Origin: Luteibacter anthropi | GTDB taxonomy: Bacteria; Pseudomonadota; Gammaproteobacteria; Xanthomonadales; Rhodanobacteraceae | Assembly (NCBI RefSeq): GCF_011759365.1 | Contig: NZ_JAARLZ010000004.1 | Coordinates: forward strand, 310,001 to 374,000 | DNA: 64,000 nucleotides | Reading direction: 5' to 3' | Shown: one piece after another, positions 28,215-37,410 of the stretch | Layout: every line of letters begins with the position of its first letter | Position numbering within the stretch: position 1 is the stretch's first letter | Notes under the pieces: model-generated | Databases searched by the model: none | What the model was told of the DNA's origin: nothing | Seen by the model: only the letters and a program-made list of their open reading frames with translations | Translations under genes and position numbers: made by a program

Positions 28215-29900
28215 ATGCGCAAGCTACTGGCCGCAGGTATCGCCTGCGTGCTCACCCTGTCTGCCGCGTCCATTGCGGCGCAGCAACTCGCCCCGGCCGA
28301 ATCGGCCAGTGCCCTGGGCTTCTGGCCCGGCCACGACCGCGGCCCCCACACCGCCACCCCGATCCGCCACCTGGTGGTGATCTTCCAGGAGAACGTCTCC
28401 TTCGATCACTACTTCGGCACGTATCCGTACGCTGCCAACCCGAAGGGCGAACCGGCGTTCTATGCGCGCCCGTTCACTCCGCCGGTCAACGGTTTCGACG
28501 GTCGCCTGCTGACGAAGAACCCCAACGCGCTCAACAGCGACAACGGCGACGGTGCCATCAATCCGTTCCGCCTGGCCCGCGCACAGGCCGCCACGGCGGA
28601 CCAGGACCACGGCTATACCTCGGAACAGCGCGCGTTCGACGGCGGCAGGATGGACCTGTTCCCGAAATACACCGGCCATGGCGAAGACCTGCCCGGCGGC
28701 GATCCCTCGCAGGAGGGCAAGGGCCAGGTGATGGGCTACTACGACGGCAACACCGTCACGGCGTTCTGGAACTACGCGCAGAACTACGCCCTCAACGACA
28801 ACAGCTACGGCACCGTCTTCGGTCCGTCCACGCCGGGTGCGATCAACCTGATCTCCGGACAGACCGCGGGCGTGGTCGATACGCTCAACGGCACGGGTGC
28901 CGAAACCGACGATGGTCATGGCGGCCTCACCATGATCGGCGATCCCGATCCCATCGGTGACGTCTGCTCGTCGCCCACCGCGAACCAGGTCACCATGGGT
29001 GGCCACAACGTGGGTGACCTGCTCAACGACCAGAACATCACCTGGGGCTGGTTCCAGGGTGGTTTCGACCTGACACGCAGCAATGCGGACGGCAGCACGG
29101 GCTGCACGCGGCGCACGCTGTCGGCGGTGACCAAGACCACCTCCAACGATTACAGCCCGCACCACCAGCCGTTCCAGTACTACCCGTCCACGGCCAATCC
29201 GACGCATGCGCGTCCGACCTCGGTGGCGATGATCGGCAAGACCGACCAGGCCAACCATCAGTACGACATCGAGGACTTCTACGATGCCATCGACGGCGGC
29301 AGCCTGCCGGCCGTGAGCTTCCTCAAGGCACCCGCTTACCAGGACGGCCACGCGGGCTATTCGGACCCGCTGGACGAACAGGCCTTCGTGGTGCACGTGA
29401 TCAATGCGTTGCAGCAGAGCGGCCAGTGGAAAGACACGGCCGTGGTGATCGCGTATGACGATTCCGACGGCTGGTACGACCACCAGGAGCCGCCGCATGT
29501 GAATGCTTCGGTGGGCAACACCGATGCGCTCAATGGCGCAGGTGTCTGCAACGGCCGCGCAACGCTGCCGGGCCTGGATGGCAAGACGCCGGCGCAGGGT
29601 CGCTGCGGCTTCGGTCCGCGCCTGCCGCTGCTGGTGGTTTCGCCATGGGCTCGGGAGAACATGGTCGATCACACGCTCACCGACCAGAGCTCGATCACCC
29701 GTTTCATCGAAGACAACTGGCTGGGCGGCAAGCGTATCGGTGGCGGTTCGGCGGATGCACAGGCGGGCAGCCTCGGCAACATGTTTGATTTCTTCCTGCC
29801 GCGCCTGTTCGATCGCAAGCTGATCCTCGACGAATCCACGGGGCAGCCGAAGCGTCCGAACTGGCCGCACTGGCCCTTCGGGAACGGTGGGCATGGTTGA
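28215..29900 (+). CDS. Secreted phosphoesterase (phospholipase C / acid phosphatase family)
   Basis: 561 residues. A signal peptide (to about residue 22, SIAAQQ) precedes the phosphoesterase fold of PF04185. The catalytic nucleophile region reads IFQENVSFDHYFGTYPY near residue 57, matching the family ENxSFDHYFG motif. Late metal-ligand segments are YDDSDGWYDHQEPPH near residue 417 and GFGPRLPLLVVSPWA near residue 466. Members hydrolyse phospholipids or phosphomonoesters in the periplasm or outside the cell; the exact substrate cannot be told. The ATG at 28215 follows GAGGAG. Its stop overlaps the start of the multicopper oxidase gene, so the two are co-translated. Confidence 0.85.
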   Translation: MRKLLAAGIACVLTLSAASIAAQQLAPAESASALGFWPGHDRGPHTATPIRHLVVIFQENVSFDHYFGTYPYAANPKGEPAFYARPFTPPVNGFDGRLLTKNPNALNSDNGDGAINPFRLARAQAATADQDHGYTSEQRAFDGGRMDLFPKYTGHGEDLPGGDPSQEGKGQVMGYYDGNTVTAFWNYAQNYALNDNSYGTVFGPSTPGAINLISGQTAGVVDTLNGTGAETDDGHGGLTMIGDPDPIGDVCSSPTANQVTMGGHNVGDLLNDQNITWGWFQGGFDLTRSNADGSTGCTRRTLSAVTKTTSNDYSPHHQPFQYYPSTANPTHARPTSVAMIGKTDQANHQYDIEDFYDAIDGGSLPAVSFLKAPAYQDGHAGYSDPLDEQAFVVHVINALQQSGQWKDTAVVIAYDDSDGWYDHQEPPHVNASVGNTDALNGAGVCNGRATLPGLDGKTPAQGRCGFGPRLPLLVVSPWARENMVDHTLTDQSSITRFIEDNWLGGKRIGGGSADAQAGSLGNMFDFFLPRLFDRKLILDESTGQPKRPNWPHWPFGNGGHG

Positions 29901-31515
29901 TCGCCGTCGTTTCCTGACGGCGGCAGGCTGGGCGGCCGCGGCGGGATGGATCCCGCCGCGGCTGTTCGCGCATGACATGAAGGCGATGAAGACGATGCCG
30001 GCAGGACAGGTCGGTAACGGCCTGTGCATGCATGCGATGGGCGATACCACGCATATGCCGGGCCTTGTCGATCCTGCGAAGCTTGCGCCGTTTGTCGATG
30101 TGCTGCCGTTGCCGCCCGTGTTGCGCCCCGGCAAGGGACAGGTGTTGCAGGTTCGCATGGGGCAGGGTACGCAGAAACTGCATCGCGACCTGCCGCCTAC
30201 GACGTTGTGGACGTATGGGGGGCATTTCCCAGGGCCCACCATCGAAGCGCATGCGGGCGTGCCGTTCGATGTGGTCTGGGACAACGACCTGCCGACGAAG
30301 CATTTCCTGCCGGTGGACCACGCCATCTGCGGTGCGGAGGCCGACAAGCCCGAGGTGCGGGCGATCGTGCATCTGCATGGCGCAAAGGTGCCGCACAAGG
30401 ATGACGGTTATCCCGAAGACTGGTACGTGCCGGGCAAGTCGCGGCGTCACCATTACCCGAATGGGCAGGAAGCGGCCACGCTCTGGTACCACGACCACGC
30501 GATGGGCATCAACCGGCTCAACATGTATGCGGGGCTGATGGGGTTGTATCTGCTTCGTGACGAGCACGAATTGTCGCTGGGTCTGCCCTCGGGGGAATTC
30601 GAGCTGCCGCTGGTGCTGGCGGATCGCTGGCTGCATGCGGATGGCCGGCTTTATTACCCGGATTCGGGTGATCCGAAGGCACCCTGGGTGCCGGAGGTGT
30701 TCGGCAACCTGACGCTGGTCAATGGCGCCATCCTGCCGCGTGCTGACGTGCAGCCGCGTCGCTATCGCCTGCGCGTGCTCAATGCGGCGAACGGGCGGTT
30801 CTATCACCTGCGGTTTCGCGACGGCCGGCCGTTCCAGGTGATTGGCTCCGATCAGGGGTTGCTGGCTTCGCCGGCGACGGTGAAGTCGTTGTTCCTTGCG
30901 CCGGGTGAGCGGGCGGATCTCGTCGTGGAGTTTGCGTCTGCGCGAGGCGCCGATCTTGAGTTGATGAACGACGCGTTGCCGCTGATGCGCTTTGCCGTGG
31001 GCAAGGGCGAAGTGAAGGACGATAGCCGCGTGCCGGCGGTGCTACGGGATGTGGTGCGGTTCACCGAGGCTAGCGCCGCGAAGACGCGTGAGCTGACGCT
31101 GGATGAATACAGCGATTGTGTCGCGACGCCGATGCTGATGCTGCTCAACGGCAAGCGCTGGCACGAGCCGGTGACGGAGCGGGTAAAGCTGGGTAGTACC
31201 GAGATGTGGAACCTGGTGAACCTCACCGAGGACACGCATCCGATCCACCTGCATCTGGTGCGTTTCCAGATACTCGACCGGCGTCCGTATGACGTCGACG
31301 AGTACATGGAGAAGAAGACGATCCGCTATGTCGGGCCGGCACAGGAGCCACCGCCGCATGAGCGTGGGTGGAAGGATGTGGTGCAGGCGTATCCGGGGAT
31401 GGTGACGCGTATCGTGGCGACGTTCGATGGGTATGCGGGGCGTTATGCCTGGCATTGCCATCTCGCCGAGCACGAGGCCAACGAGATGATGCGACCCTTT
31501 GAAGTCTTCGCCTGA
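29893..31515 (+). CDS. Tat-exported multicopper oxidase
   Basis: 540 residues. The N-terminus MVDRRRFLTAAGW is a twin-arginine signal, fitting export of a folded copper enzyme. All copper-binding motifs of the laccase/CotA/bilirubin-oxidase family are visible: HLHGAKVPH (near 158), WYHDHAMG (near 199), HPIHLHLVRF (near 450) and WHCHLAEHEANEMM (near 520), which supply the type 1, 2 and 3 ligands including an axial Met. The internal MHAMGDTTHMPG near residue 40 is Met-rich and may bind copper. It overlaps the phosphoesterase gene by eight bases; a GTG six bases earlier is an alternative start. A role in copper tolerance or phenol oxidation is possible but not shown by the context. Confidence 0.9.
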   Translation: MVDRRRFLTAAGWAAAAGWIPPRLFAHDMKAMKTMPAGQVGNGLCMHAMGDTTHMPGLVDPAKLAPFVDVLPLPPVLRPGKGQVLQVRMGQGTQKLHRDLPPTTLWTYGGHFPGPTIEAHAGVPFDVVWDNDLPTKHFLPVDHAICGAEADKPEVRAIVHLHGAKVPHKDDGYPEDWYVPGKSRRHHYPNGQEAATLWYHDHAMGINRLNMYAGLMGLYLLRDEHELSLGLPSGEFELPLVLADRWLHADGRLYYPDSGDPKAPWVPEVFGNLTLVNGAILPRADVQPRRYRLRVLNAANGRFYHLRFRDGRPFQVIGSDQGLLASPATVKSLFLAPGERADLVVEFASARGADLELMNDALPLMRFAVGKGEVKDDSRVPAVLRDVVRFTEASAAKTRELTLDEYSDCVATPMLMLLNGKRWHEPVTERVKLGSTEMWNLVNLTEDTHPIHLHLVRFQILDRRPYDVDEYMEKKTIRYVGPAQEPPPHERGWKDVVQAYPGMVTRIVATFDGYAGRYAWHCHLAEHEANEMMRPFEVFA

Positions 31516-31560
31516 ACGTGCGGGTAGGTGCCTTACGCGTGACCGCTCTGGCTGGGCGCT

Positions 31561-31671
31561 TGTCGCGCGCGAGGCGCGCTCCTACAGGGCGGTGAGGTGT
31601 TTTTGTAGGAGCGAGCCTTGCTCGCGACCGTTCTGGCCGGGCGCTTGTCGCGCGCGAGGCGCGCTCCTACA
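31561..31671. repeat. Triple REP cluster
   Basis: Arms at 31561-31586, 31604-31630 (a GAGCC variant) and 31646-31671. The first and third share flanking GGGCGCTTGTCGCGCGCGAG, showing a local duplication of about 50 bases. The last arm overlaps the 3' end of the M14 peptidase gene and supplies its TAG stop. Confidence 0.88.
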
Positions 31672-33456
31672 GGTGGGTGAGGGCTTCGGTGTCGAGGCGC
31701 AGGACGGGGTAGTCGCCTACCTTTTGCGCTGTGTACCAGGCGCTGCGTTCGAAGAAGAATGCCAGGCGTGCGCGCGGGCTGGCGGCGAAGGTGGCGTCGC
31801 TCTTCACCTTTGCGTCGAACTCGGCCTTGATTGCCGGATTCTCCGCGATCATCTTCCTCGCCAGCGCCTCGACCACGCGAGGCTCTCCATATTCCTTTGG
31901 CTCGAAGATCGCATCCAGATACCCCAGCGAAGCAGGGAATCCGGCGCGCGGGCATCGAGAAGATTCAACGCGAGCACGGCATCGGCATCATTGGCGCGCA
32001 CGATGACCGTGCCTGCCGGCAGTTCGACATCTTCCCGGGCCGGTACGATGTTCACATCCTTCAACAGATGATGACCTTCGAACGGCTTCTCGGCCCATGC
32101 CGGCTGGGTCAGCTGGTCGTGTGTCACGCTGACCTTCGTCGCCCGGGCGATGCGTGTATAGGCAATGCCATGGGCATCGAGTCGATCGATGAGCTGGGTC
32201 CACTGCGGGGGAATGGCCCAGGCCGCCGGAACCGGTGCGGACCCATCCGGCAGCAGCCCCAGCCAGCTCTGGATGGCGTAGTTCTTATTCACCGCCGGGT
32301 TGTACTGCACCCAGGTGTCGCCCGAAATATCGCTGGCGGTCTGCGTGAACGCGAAGCCTTTGAGCGTGAACGGCGAGGGCGTCGGATCTTCCTTGAAGGT
32401 CACCGGCAGCGATGCATCCGGCTTCGACGCGAGCGATGCTGCCCATGTGTCGGCGTCCTTCGACGCCCGAAGCAGGGCGGCCGGATCACTATCCACCCGC
32501 TCCAGCACGCTGCGCACGATGTCATAGGTGGCACGCACACGCACCGCATACGGCTTCAGCATATGCGTTTCGACGAGCAGGCCTGCGCGGTTGCGGATGG
32601 CGGCGTACCCGGTGGAAAAGCGCGGCCCGGAGCCAAAGTTGGCAATACCCTTGGTGATGTCGCGCCCGTCGCGGAATTCGAGATACGGCGAAGCGAGATG
32701 TCCCAGCTTCTCGTAGCGCGCGACGGCATCCTTCGCGATGGCATCCTGCTGCCACGCGGCTATCGACGGCGGCAGCTTGTGCGCGTCCTCGGTGTACCAG
32801 GTGAGGTCGTACTGGTAGTCGGCGCCATCGGTGGTGTGGATATCGATGAGCAGGTCGGGGCGCCAGGTGTTCCACAGTTTCAGCCATGCGCGCGTTTCAG
32901 GCGCATCCGCCTTCACGTAATCCCGGTTGAGGTTGAGGTACTGCGACTGGCCGCGAAAGCCCATTTCCTCCGGGCCGTTCTGGTTGATGCGGAAATACGG
33001 GCCGGAATTCTCGTGACCATCCACGCTGTAGACGGGAATGAAGACAAGCACCGCGTGGTCGAGCAGGTGTGGCAGTCGGCCGGTGACGGCGATGTCGCGC
33101 AACAGCATCAGCCCCGCGTCCTTGCCTTCGATTTCGCCGGGATGGATACCGGCCTGGAGCAGGACGATGGGCTTGCCGGCCGCGCGCGCCTGCCCGGGCG
33201 TCAGATCACCGTCCCTTGCCGCGACCACCACCGTCATGGGGCGTCCCTCGGGCGTGGTGCCGAAGGTTTCCACACGGAGCGTGCCGGGCGCGGCGTCCGC
33301 CAGGCGATGCAGCCAGGCCAGCGTATCCGCATAGGACGGCGTGGTGCGGAAGCCGGCCGTCTCCGCTGGCGTGGTCCAGGCATCCCTGGCGGGCGCGGCA
33401 AAGGGCGCTGCGCAGAGCAGGGCCAGCAGGAGGCGGGAAGGCAGCGTCACGGTCAT
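31667..33456 (-). pseudogene. M14-family zinc carboxypeptidase, broken by a one-base frameshift
   Basis: The gene starts at ATG 33456 with a signal peptide (to about residue 24, PFAAPAR). Zinc-ligand regions are LLQAGIHPGEIEGKD (His and Glu) and DLLIDIHTTDG (His). The frame runs in register to LLRWG near 31922 and then goes wrong. Reading resumes in another frame as YLDAIFEPKEY through LRLDTEALTHL, ending at 31667. Restoring one G in the GGGG run (CCCC at 31922-31925 on the plus strand) joins both parts into one protein of about 595 residues. It is either a recent pseudogene or a homopolymer sequencing error; only the last ~85 residues are affected, after the catalytic core. The TAG stop lies inside an REP copy. 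Confidence 0.85.
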
Positions 33457-33552
33457 GGGGATATCCGGCAGGGAAACCGGCCCATTGTGTGACGTCTGGC
33501 AGGGGGCGCGCATAGGGCATCAGTTGGTTGCGGCCCGCGCATTGGCGCATCC

Positions 33553-33568
33553 CTAAGCAGACGCTAAG
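33553..33568 (+). promoter_or_regulatory. CTAAG direct repeat, possible response-regulator site
   Basis: CTAAG-N6-CTAAG with 11-base spacing lies about 50 bases before the response-regulator gene, with GATAAT at 33580-33585 as a possible -10. OmpR-type regulators such as PmrA and QseB bind direct repeats of this spacing, so autoregulation is plausible. Confidence 0.4.
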
Positions 33569-33616
33569 CTGGCCCCACCGATAATTCCGCGTCCCGAACG
33601 CACAGGTAGGACGCCC

Positions 33617-34282
33617 TTGCACATCATCCTCGTCGAAGACGACGCCCAGCTTGGCGATGCCATCCGCCGCGCCCTGGAGCGGCTGGCCTATACGATCAGC
33701 TGGTTCCGCGACGGCAACGAGGCCCTGGCTGCCCTGCGCGACCACGACGCCGACCTGGTGCTGCTGGACCTCGGACTGCCCGGCAAGGACGGCTTCGACG
33801 TGCTCACCGAGGCGCGCCGCCAGCGGGTCACCACGCCGGTGATCGTGATGTCCGCGCGTGACCAGCTCGATGCCCGCATCCTGGCCCTCGATGCCGGTGC
33901 CGACGATTACCTGGTGAAGCCTTTCCACCTCGACGAACTGGCGGCGCGTATCCGCTCGCTTGCCCGACGCGTTCGCGGTGCCGCCGTGAACCGGCTGGAA
34001 GCCGGCGCCCTGTGCCTGGACCTGGGTACGTTCGAAGTGCTGTGGCACGGCAACAAGGTGGACCTGACACGCCGCGAGTTCTCCCTGTTGCAGGCGCTCA
34101 TGGAGCGTGCCGGGCGTATCGTGCGCCGTGAGGTGCTGGAGAATTCCCTGTACGGGCCCGACAGCGCCATGAGCACGAGCGCACTGGAAGTGCTGGTGCA
34201 CTCGTTGCGTCGCAAGCTCAGCCACGATGCCATCCAGACCGTGCGTGGCTTCGGCTACATGGTGCCGCGGGAGCCGAAGTGA
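33617..34282 (+). CDS. OmpR-family response regulator (PhoP/QseB type)
   Basis: 221 residues. The receiver domain (1-115) has the acidic pocket ED at 7-8, phosphoacceptor Asp51 in LVLLDLGLPGKDGFD, the conserved Ser in VIVMSARD and Lys in DDYLVKPFH. The C-terminal winged-helix domain (about 125-221) ends SLRRKLSHDAIQTVRGFGYM, the typical DNA-recognition segment. The start is TTG at 33617, backed by AGGTAGGA upstream. The kinase gene overlaps its stop (GTGA). The pair is next to and convergent with a PqaA-family gene; in Salmonella that family was named for PhoPQ activation, which suggests but does not prove a PhoPQ-like role. Confidence 0.92.
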   Translation: MHIILVEDDAQLGDAIRRALERLAYTISWFRDGNEALAALRDHDADLVLLDLGLPGKDGFDVLTEARRQRVTTPVIVMSARDQLDARILALDAGADDYLVKPFHLDELAARIRSLARRVRGAAVNRLEAGALCLDLGTFEVLWHGNKVDLTRREFSLLQALMERAGRIVRREVLENSLYGPDSAMSTSALEVLVHSLRRKLSHDAIQTVRGFGYMVPREPK

Positions 34283-35682
34283 GGGCGATCAGCCTGCGCA
34301 CCCGCCTGCTGGCGCTCATCGTGCTGGTGCTGGCGGCCGTATTGCTTCCGCTGGGCATCCTGAGTGCCATGCGCACGCTGGAAGAAGTGGACGAACTGTC
34401 CGACGGTCGCCTCGCACAGGCGGCGCGTACGCTGGAAGTGCTGGTGGGGCGGATCGGCGTGGAGCAGTTGCGCAACCAGCGCGCCACGCCGGCACTGGTG
34501 CCCAGCTATTCGAACCATCCGCAGGAGCTGACCATCCAGGGCCGCACCTTCGAATCGGAAGTGGGCTTCCAGGTCTTCGATCGCGATGGCAGCCTGCTGC
34601 TGGCGACGGAAAACCTCTCCGGCGTGCCTCGTACGCATGCCCCCGATGGTCGATTCGAGGACGTGAGCAGCGGTCGCTACCAGTGGCGCATCTTCACGCT
34701 GATCATGGAGAACAAGGGCATCACGATCCGGGCCGGCGAGCGCTACGACAGCCGCCACGAGATCACCCATGCACTGTGGATCGAGCATGGCCTGCCCACC
34801 CTCCTGGGGCTGCCGCTGCTCGCGGTGCTGGTGGGGTGGGCGATTCACAGGGGCCTGCGGCCACTCGGCGCGCTGGCCGAGGCGTTGGCGCGGCGCGAGC
34901 CGGGAAGCCGCGAGCCGATTCATCTGCCCGATGCGCCGACCGAGTTGAAACCCGTACTGGTGGCATTGAACGACCAGATTGGACGGCTCGAAAGCGCGCT
35001 GGAGCGCGAACGACGCTTCAGCGCCGACGTGGCCCACGAACTACGCACGCCGCTGGCATCCACGATGATCAATCTGGAAAGCGCCATGGTCTCCGCGCGC
35101 CCCGACGAGGCGCAGCTGGCACTGGAAGCGGCACGGGAATGCCTGGTATCGCTGGCGCGACGCACGGAGCAATTGCTTGCGTTGGCGCGACTGGAAGTCG
35201 GTGCCGCATCGGGACCGCGCGGGCGCGTCGATCTCGTCGAGCTGGCGCTGGATGTCATCGAAGAGCTGGCTACCGCGATCGGTGCGGGCGGTGTCGAGCT
35301 GGAACTGGTCGAGCTGCCTGAACACGTGTGGCTGGAGGGTTACGCTGTCGCCCTGGCCGCGTTGCTGCGCAACCTGCTGGAAAATGCCTTCCGGCATGTG
35401 CCGCGAGGCGGCCACGTCGGACTTTCCATTCGCGGCGATGACGCGGGCTTCGCCGTGATCGAGGTGGTAGACGACGGCCCGGGCATTCCAGCCGAACGTC
35501 GCGCAGGCATGTTTACGCGATTCCAGCGTGGCCTCGATACCCAGGGCGAAGGCTATGGCCTGGGCCTGTCCATCGTGCAGCGCGCTGCCGAACTGCACGG
35601 CGCCACCATCGAATTGCTCGATCGCGATGAAGGCACGGGGCTGCGCGTGGTCGTGCGCATTCCCCGTGCCTCCGTGGCCTGA
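34279..35682 (+). CDS. Sensor histidine kinase (PhoQ/QseC type)
   Basis: 467 residues. Two membrane segments (about 8-28 and 172-192) bracket a ~140-residue periplasmic sensor region. The dimerisation helix carries phosphoacceptor His253 in DVAHELRTPLAS. The ATPase domain has the N box LLRNLLENAFRH, G1 box VVDDGPGIP and G2 box GEGYGLGLSIVQR. It presumably phosphorylates the regulator encoded immediately upstream, with which it overlaps by four bases (GTG start). The signal is unknown. The periplasmic part has no obvious acidic patch of the kind that senses Mg2+ in PhoQ, so QseC/PmrB-like sensing is also possible. Confidence 0.92.
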   Translation: MRAISLRTRLLALIVLVLAAVLLPLGILSAMRTLEEVDELSDGRLAQAARTLEVLVGRIGVEQLRNQRATPALVPSYSNHPQELTIQGRTFESEVGFQVFDRDGSLLLATENLSGVPRTHAPDGRFEDVSSGRYQWRIFTLIMENKGITIRAGERYDSRHEITHALWIEHGLPTLLGLPLLAVLVGWAIHRGLRPLGALAEALARREPGSREPIHLPDAPTELKPVLVALNDQIGRLESALERERRFSADVAHELRTPLASTMINLESAMVSARPDEAQLALEAARECLVSLARRTEQLLALARLEVGAASGPRGRVDLVELALDVIEELATAIGAGGVELELVELPEHVWLEGYAVALAALLRNLLENAFRHVPRGGHVGLSIRGDDAGFAVIEVVDDGPGIPAERRAGMFTRFQRGLDTQGEGYGLGLSIVQRAAELHGATIELLDRDEGTGLRVVVRIPRASVA

Positions 35683-35690
35683 CGCTTCGC

Positions 35691-37145
35691 TCAGGGCGTG
35701 GGCGGAATCACGAGACAGGCGCCCGGGCCATTCGCGGGCGGTGTGGTGGGGTAGCTGCCTTCCGGCAGGATCGACACCGGCGTGGTGGCGATGAATCCGT
35801 CCGCAAAGCGGAACTCCACGAAGGTGGCGCCCCAGCCGGTATCCGGTGTTTCTTCTGTCACTTCAAGCTCGCGTTTGCCCGCGTCCAGCGGCGTGGACTG
35901 GTAACGGATGCCGCAGGCGTAGCGGAAGTCGCGAGAGGCCGGGTTCACCGCATGCCACACGGTGGCCGACACCGGCGTCTCGCTCAATGCAATGGACAGT
36001 ACCGCCTTGCCATCGCGGTGCACCGTGGTGGTGTTCACGCGCGGCAGCGGCACATGCTTATCCCAGCGCACCAGGAAAGGCAGCAAGGTGTCGTGCACGG
36101 CGTTGCGGATGCCGCCATGGTCGCTGTTCGGTGCCACGCGCAGCGTCGTGCTGCCCGGCAGGTCATCCACGTACAAGTCGGTGGCATCCGGTGGGAAGAA
36201 ATCGTCGCCGCTGGCGTTGACCAGGTATTTCGGTACGGCGAGGCGCCTGCGCGACGGACCATCGAGATAGGTGTAGGGGTCTTCGATGTGCATCAGCCAG
36301 GCGAAGGCCGGGCTGCGGTACACGTCGGGACCGATGCCCTGTTTCTGGTAAGGCAGCAGGGCGATGGGATAGTCGCCGCCGTAGACCTTCTGGATGTGCT
36401 CGATCAGTGGCTGGATATGCATGGCGATCACGTAGGGCACGATTGCCGCGATGCGATCGTCGCCGACGGTGGTGAGCCACGCGGCCCAGGCGCGCTTGGA
36501 CGAGCCGGTCACGATGAAGCGGGTGTTGGCAGGCAGCTTGAGTTCGCTGGTGGCCAGGTCCATCGCGCGTGTCGCGGCGGCAGCCATCGGCACATGCAGC
36601 GGCAGGGTGGATTCCGTCGTACGCATGCTGCGTACCCAGGTGGCGGCAACGAGGTCGTCTTCCTTGCGCGGTACGTCACCGGCCAGGGTCAGGTACTGGT
36701 TGGGCGCATCGCCCACGGACACCACGGCGCGGTGGGTGGTGGTGGCCACCTCGCTCAGCAGCGCATCGTCCATGTCGGATGGCGGACGTGCCGGGTCCTT
36801 GCCATTGCCTTGCAGCGTGCCGTTGTTGATGACGAGCAGCGGCGTGCCCGAGGCATCGCCGTCGGGCTGGTAGATCGTCACCCGGTGATGCCATGCGGTG
36901 GCGGCCGGATCGTTTTCCGGCCAGGTCTGCGATACAAGGTCGTACTGGCAGCGACGGCCTCCGGTGATCGGCTCGCAGCCTTGCGCTGTGTACTGCACGG
37001 GCGTGGCATGCAGGCGGTCGCGATAGGCGGGCCACGCACCTTTCGGCACGTCGCGGGCGGCGGCACCGACCGCCACGAGACCCAGCAGGGCGGCGATGAT
37101 GGCGCGTTGCAACGGTGTCGTGCGTTGGGCCTTCTGGCTAAGCAT
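35691..37145 (-). CDS. PqaA-family protein (PhoPQ-activated pathogenicity-related)
   Basis: 484 residues. The start at 37145 gives a signal peptide (to about residue 30, GAAARD). The body is an alpha/beta-hydrolase-like fold typical of PF10142: FIVTGSSKRAWAAWLTTVGD near residue 178 contains the nucleophile-elbow GSSKRAW. PKYLVNASGDDFFPPDATDL near residue 290 has the conserved Asp region, and VAPNSDHGG near 325 holds the His. The C-terminal ~110 residues are beta-rich. The original PqaA of Salmonella is activated by PhoPQ and linked to antimicrobial-peptide resistance; this copy lies 8 bases from the convergent two-component genes. The reaction is unknown for the family. Confidence 0.85.
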   Translation of the reverse strand: MLSQKAQRTTPLQRAIIAALLGLVAVGAAARDVPKGAWPAYRDRLHATPVQYTAQGCEPITGGRRCQYDLVSQTWPENDPAATAWHHRVTIYQPDGDASGTPLLVINNGTLQGNGKDPARPPSDMDDALLSEVATTTHRAVVSVGDAPNQYLTLAGDVPRKEDDLVAATWVRSMRTTESTLPLHVPMAAAATRAMDLATSELKLPANTRFIVTGSSKRAWAAWLTTVGDDRIAAIVPYVIAMHIQPLIEHIQKVYGGDYPIALLPYQKQGIGPDVYRSPAFAWLMHIEDPYTYLDGPSRRRLAVPKYLVNASGDDFFPPDATDLYVDDLPGSTTLRVAPNSDHGGIRNAVHDTLLPFLVRWDKHVPLPRVNTTTVHRDGKAVLSIALSETPVSATVWHAVNPASRDFRYACGIRYQSTPLDAGKRELEVTEETPDTGWGATFVEFRFADGFIATTPVSILPEGSYPTTPPANGPGACLVIPPTP

Positions 37146-37316
37146 GCTTTGTCGCTCCGGGGCTGGCGTGGAGCGGCAGGATAACTTGCGATTCACTGTC
37201 ACAACTTAGTAGTAAATCGCAGGAATGATCCAAAGCAATCGTAGAATCGTAATAAACTCCGGGCTTATTTCACGCTGCCCGTCGTCAATACCTTCGGCCG
37301 AGTGTCACCGGATTCA

Positions 37317-37386
37317 TGTAGGAGCGCGCCTTGCGCGCGACCGGGGGTAACGGTATCTCCGGTCGCGCGCGAGGCGCGCTCCTACA
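37317..37386. repeat. Inverted REP pair
   Basis: Arms at 37317-37344 and 37359-37386, separated by 14 bases, between the PqaA-family and M61 peptidase genes. Confidence 0.9.
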
Positions 37387-37410
37387 GGGCGTGATGTGGC
37401 GTGTGGAGGG

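Noticed and set aside
37146-37260. PhoP box (GTTTA direct repeat) before the PqaA-family gene
   Set aside because: Only one GTTTA-like half-site is visible, without a second one at the right spacing.
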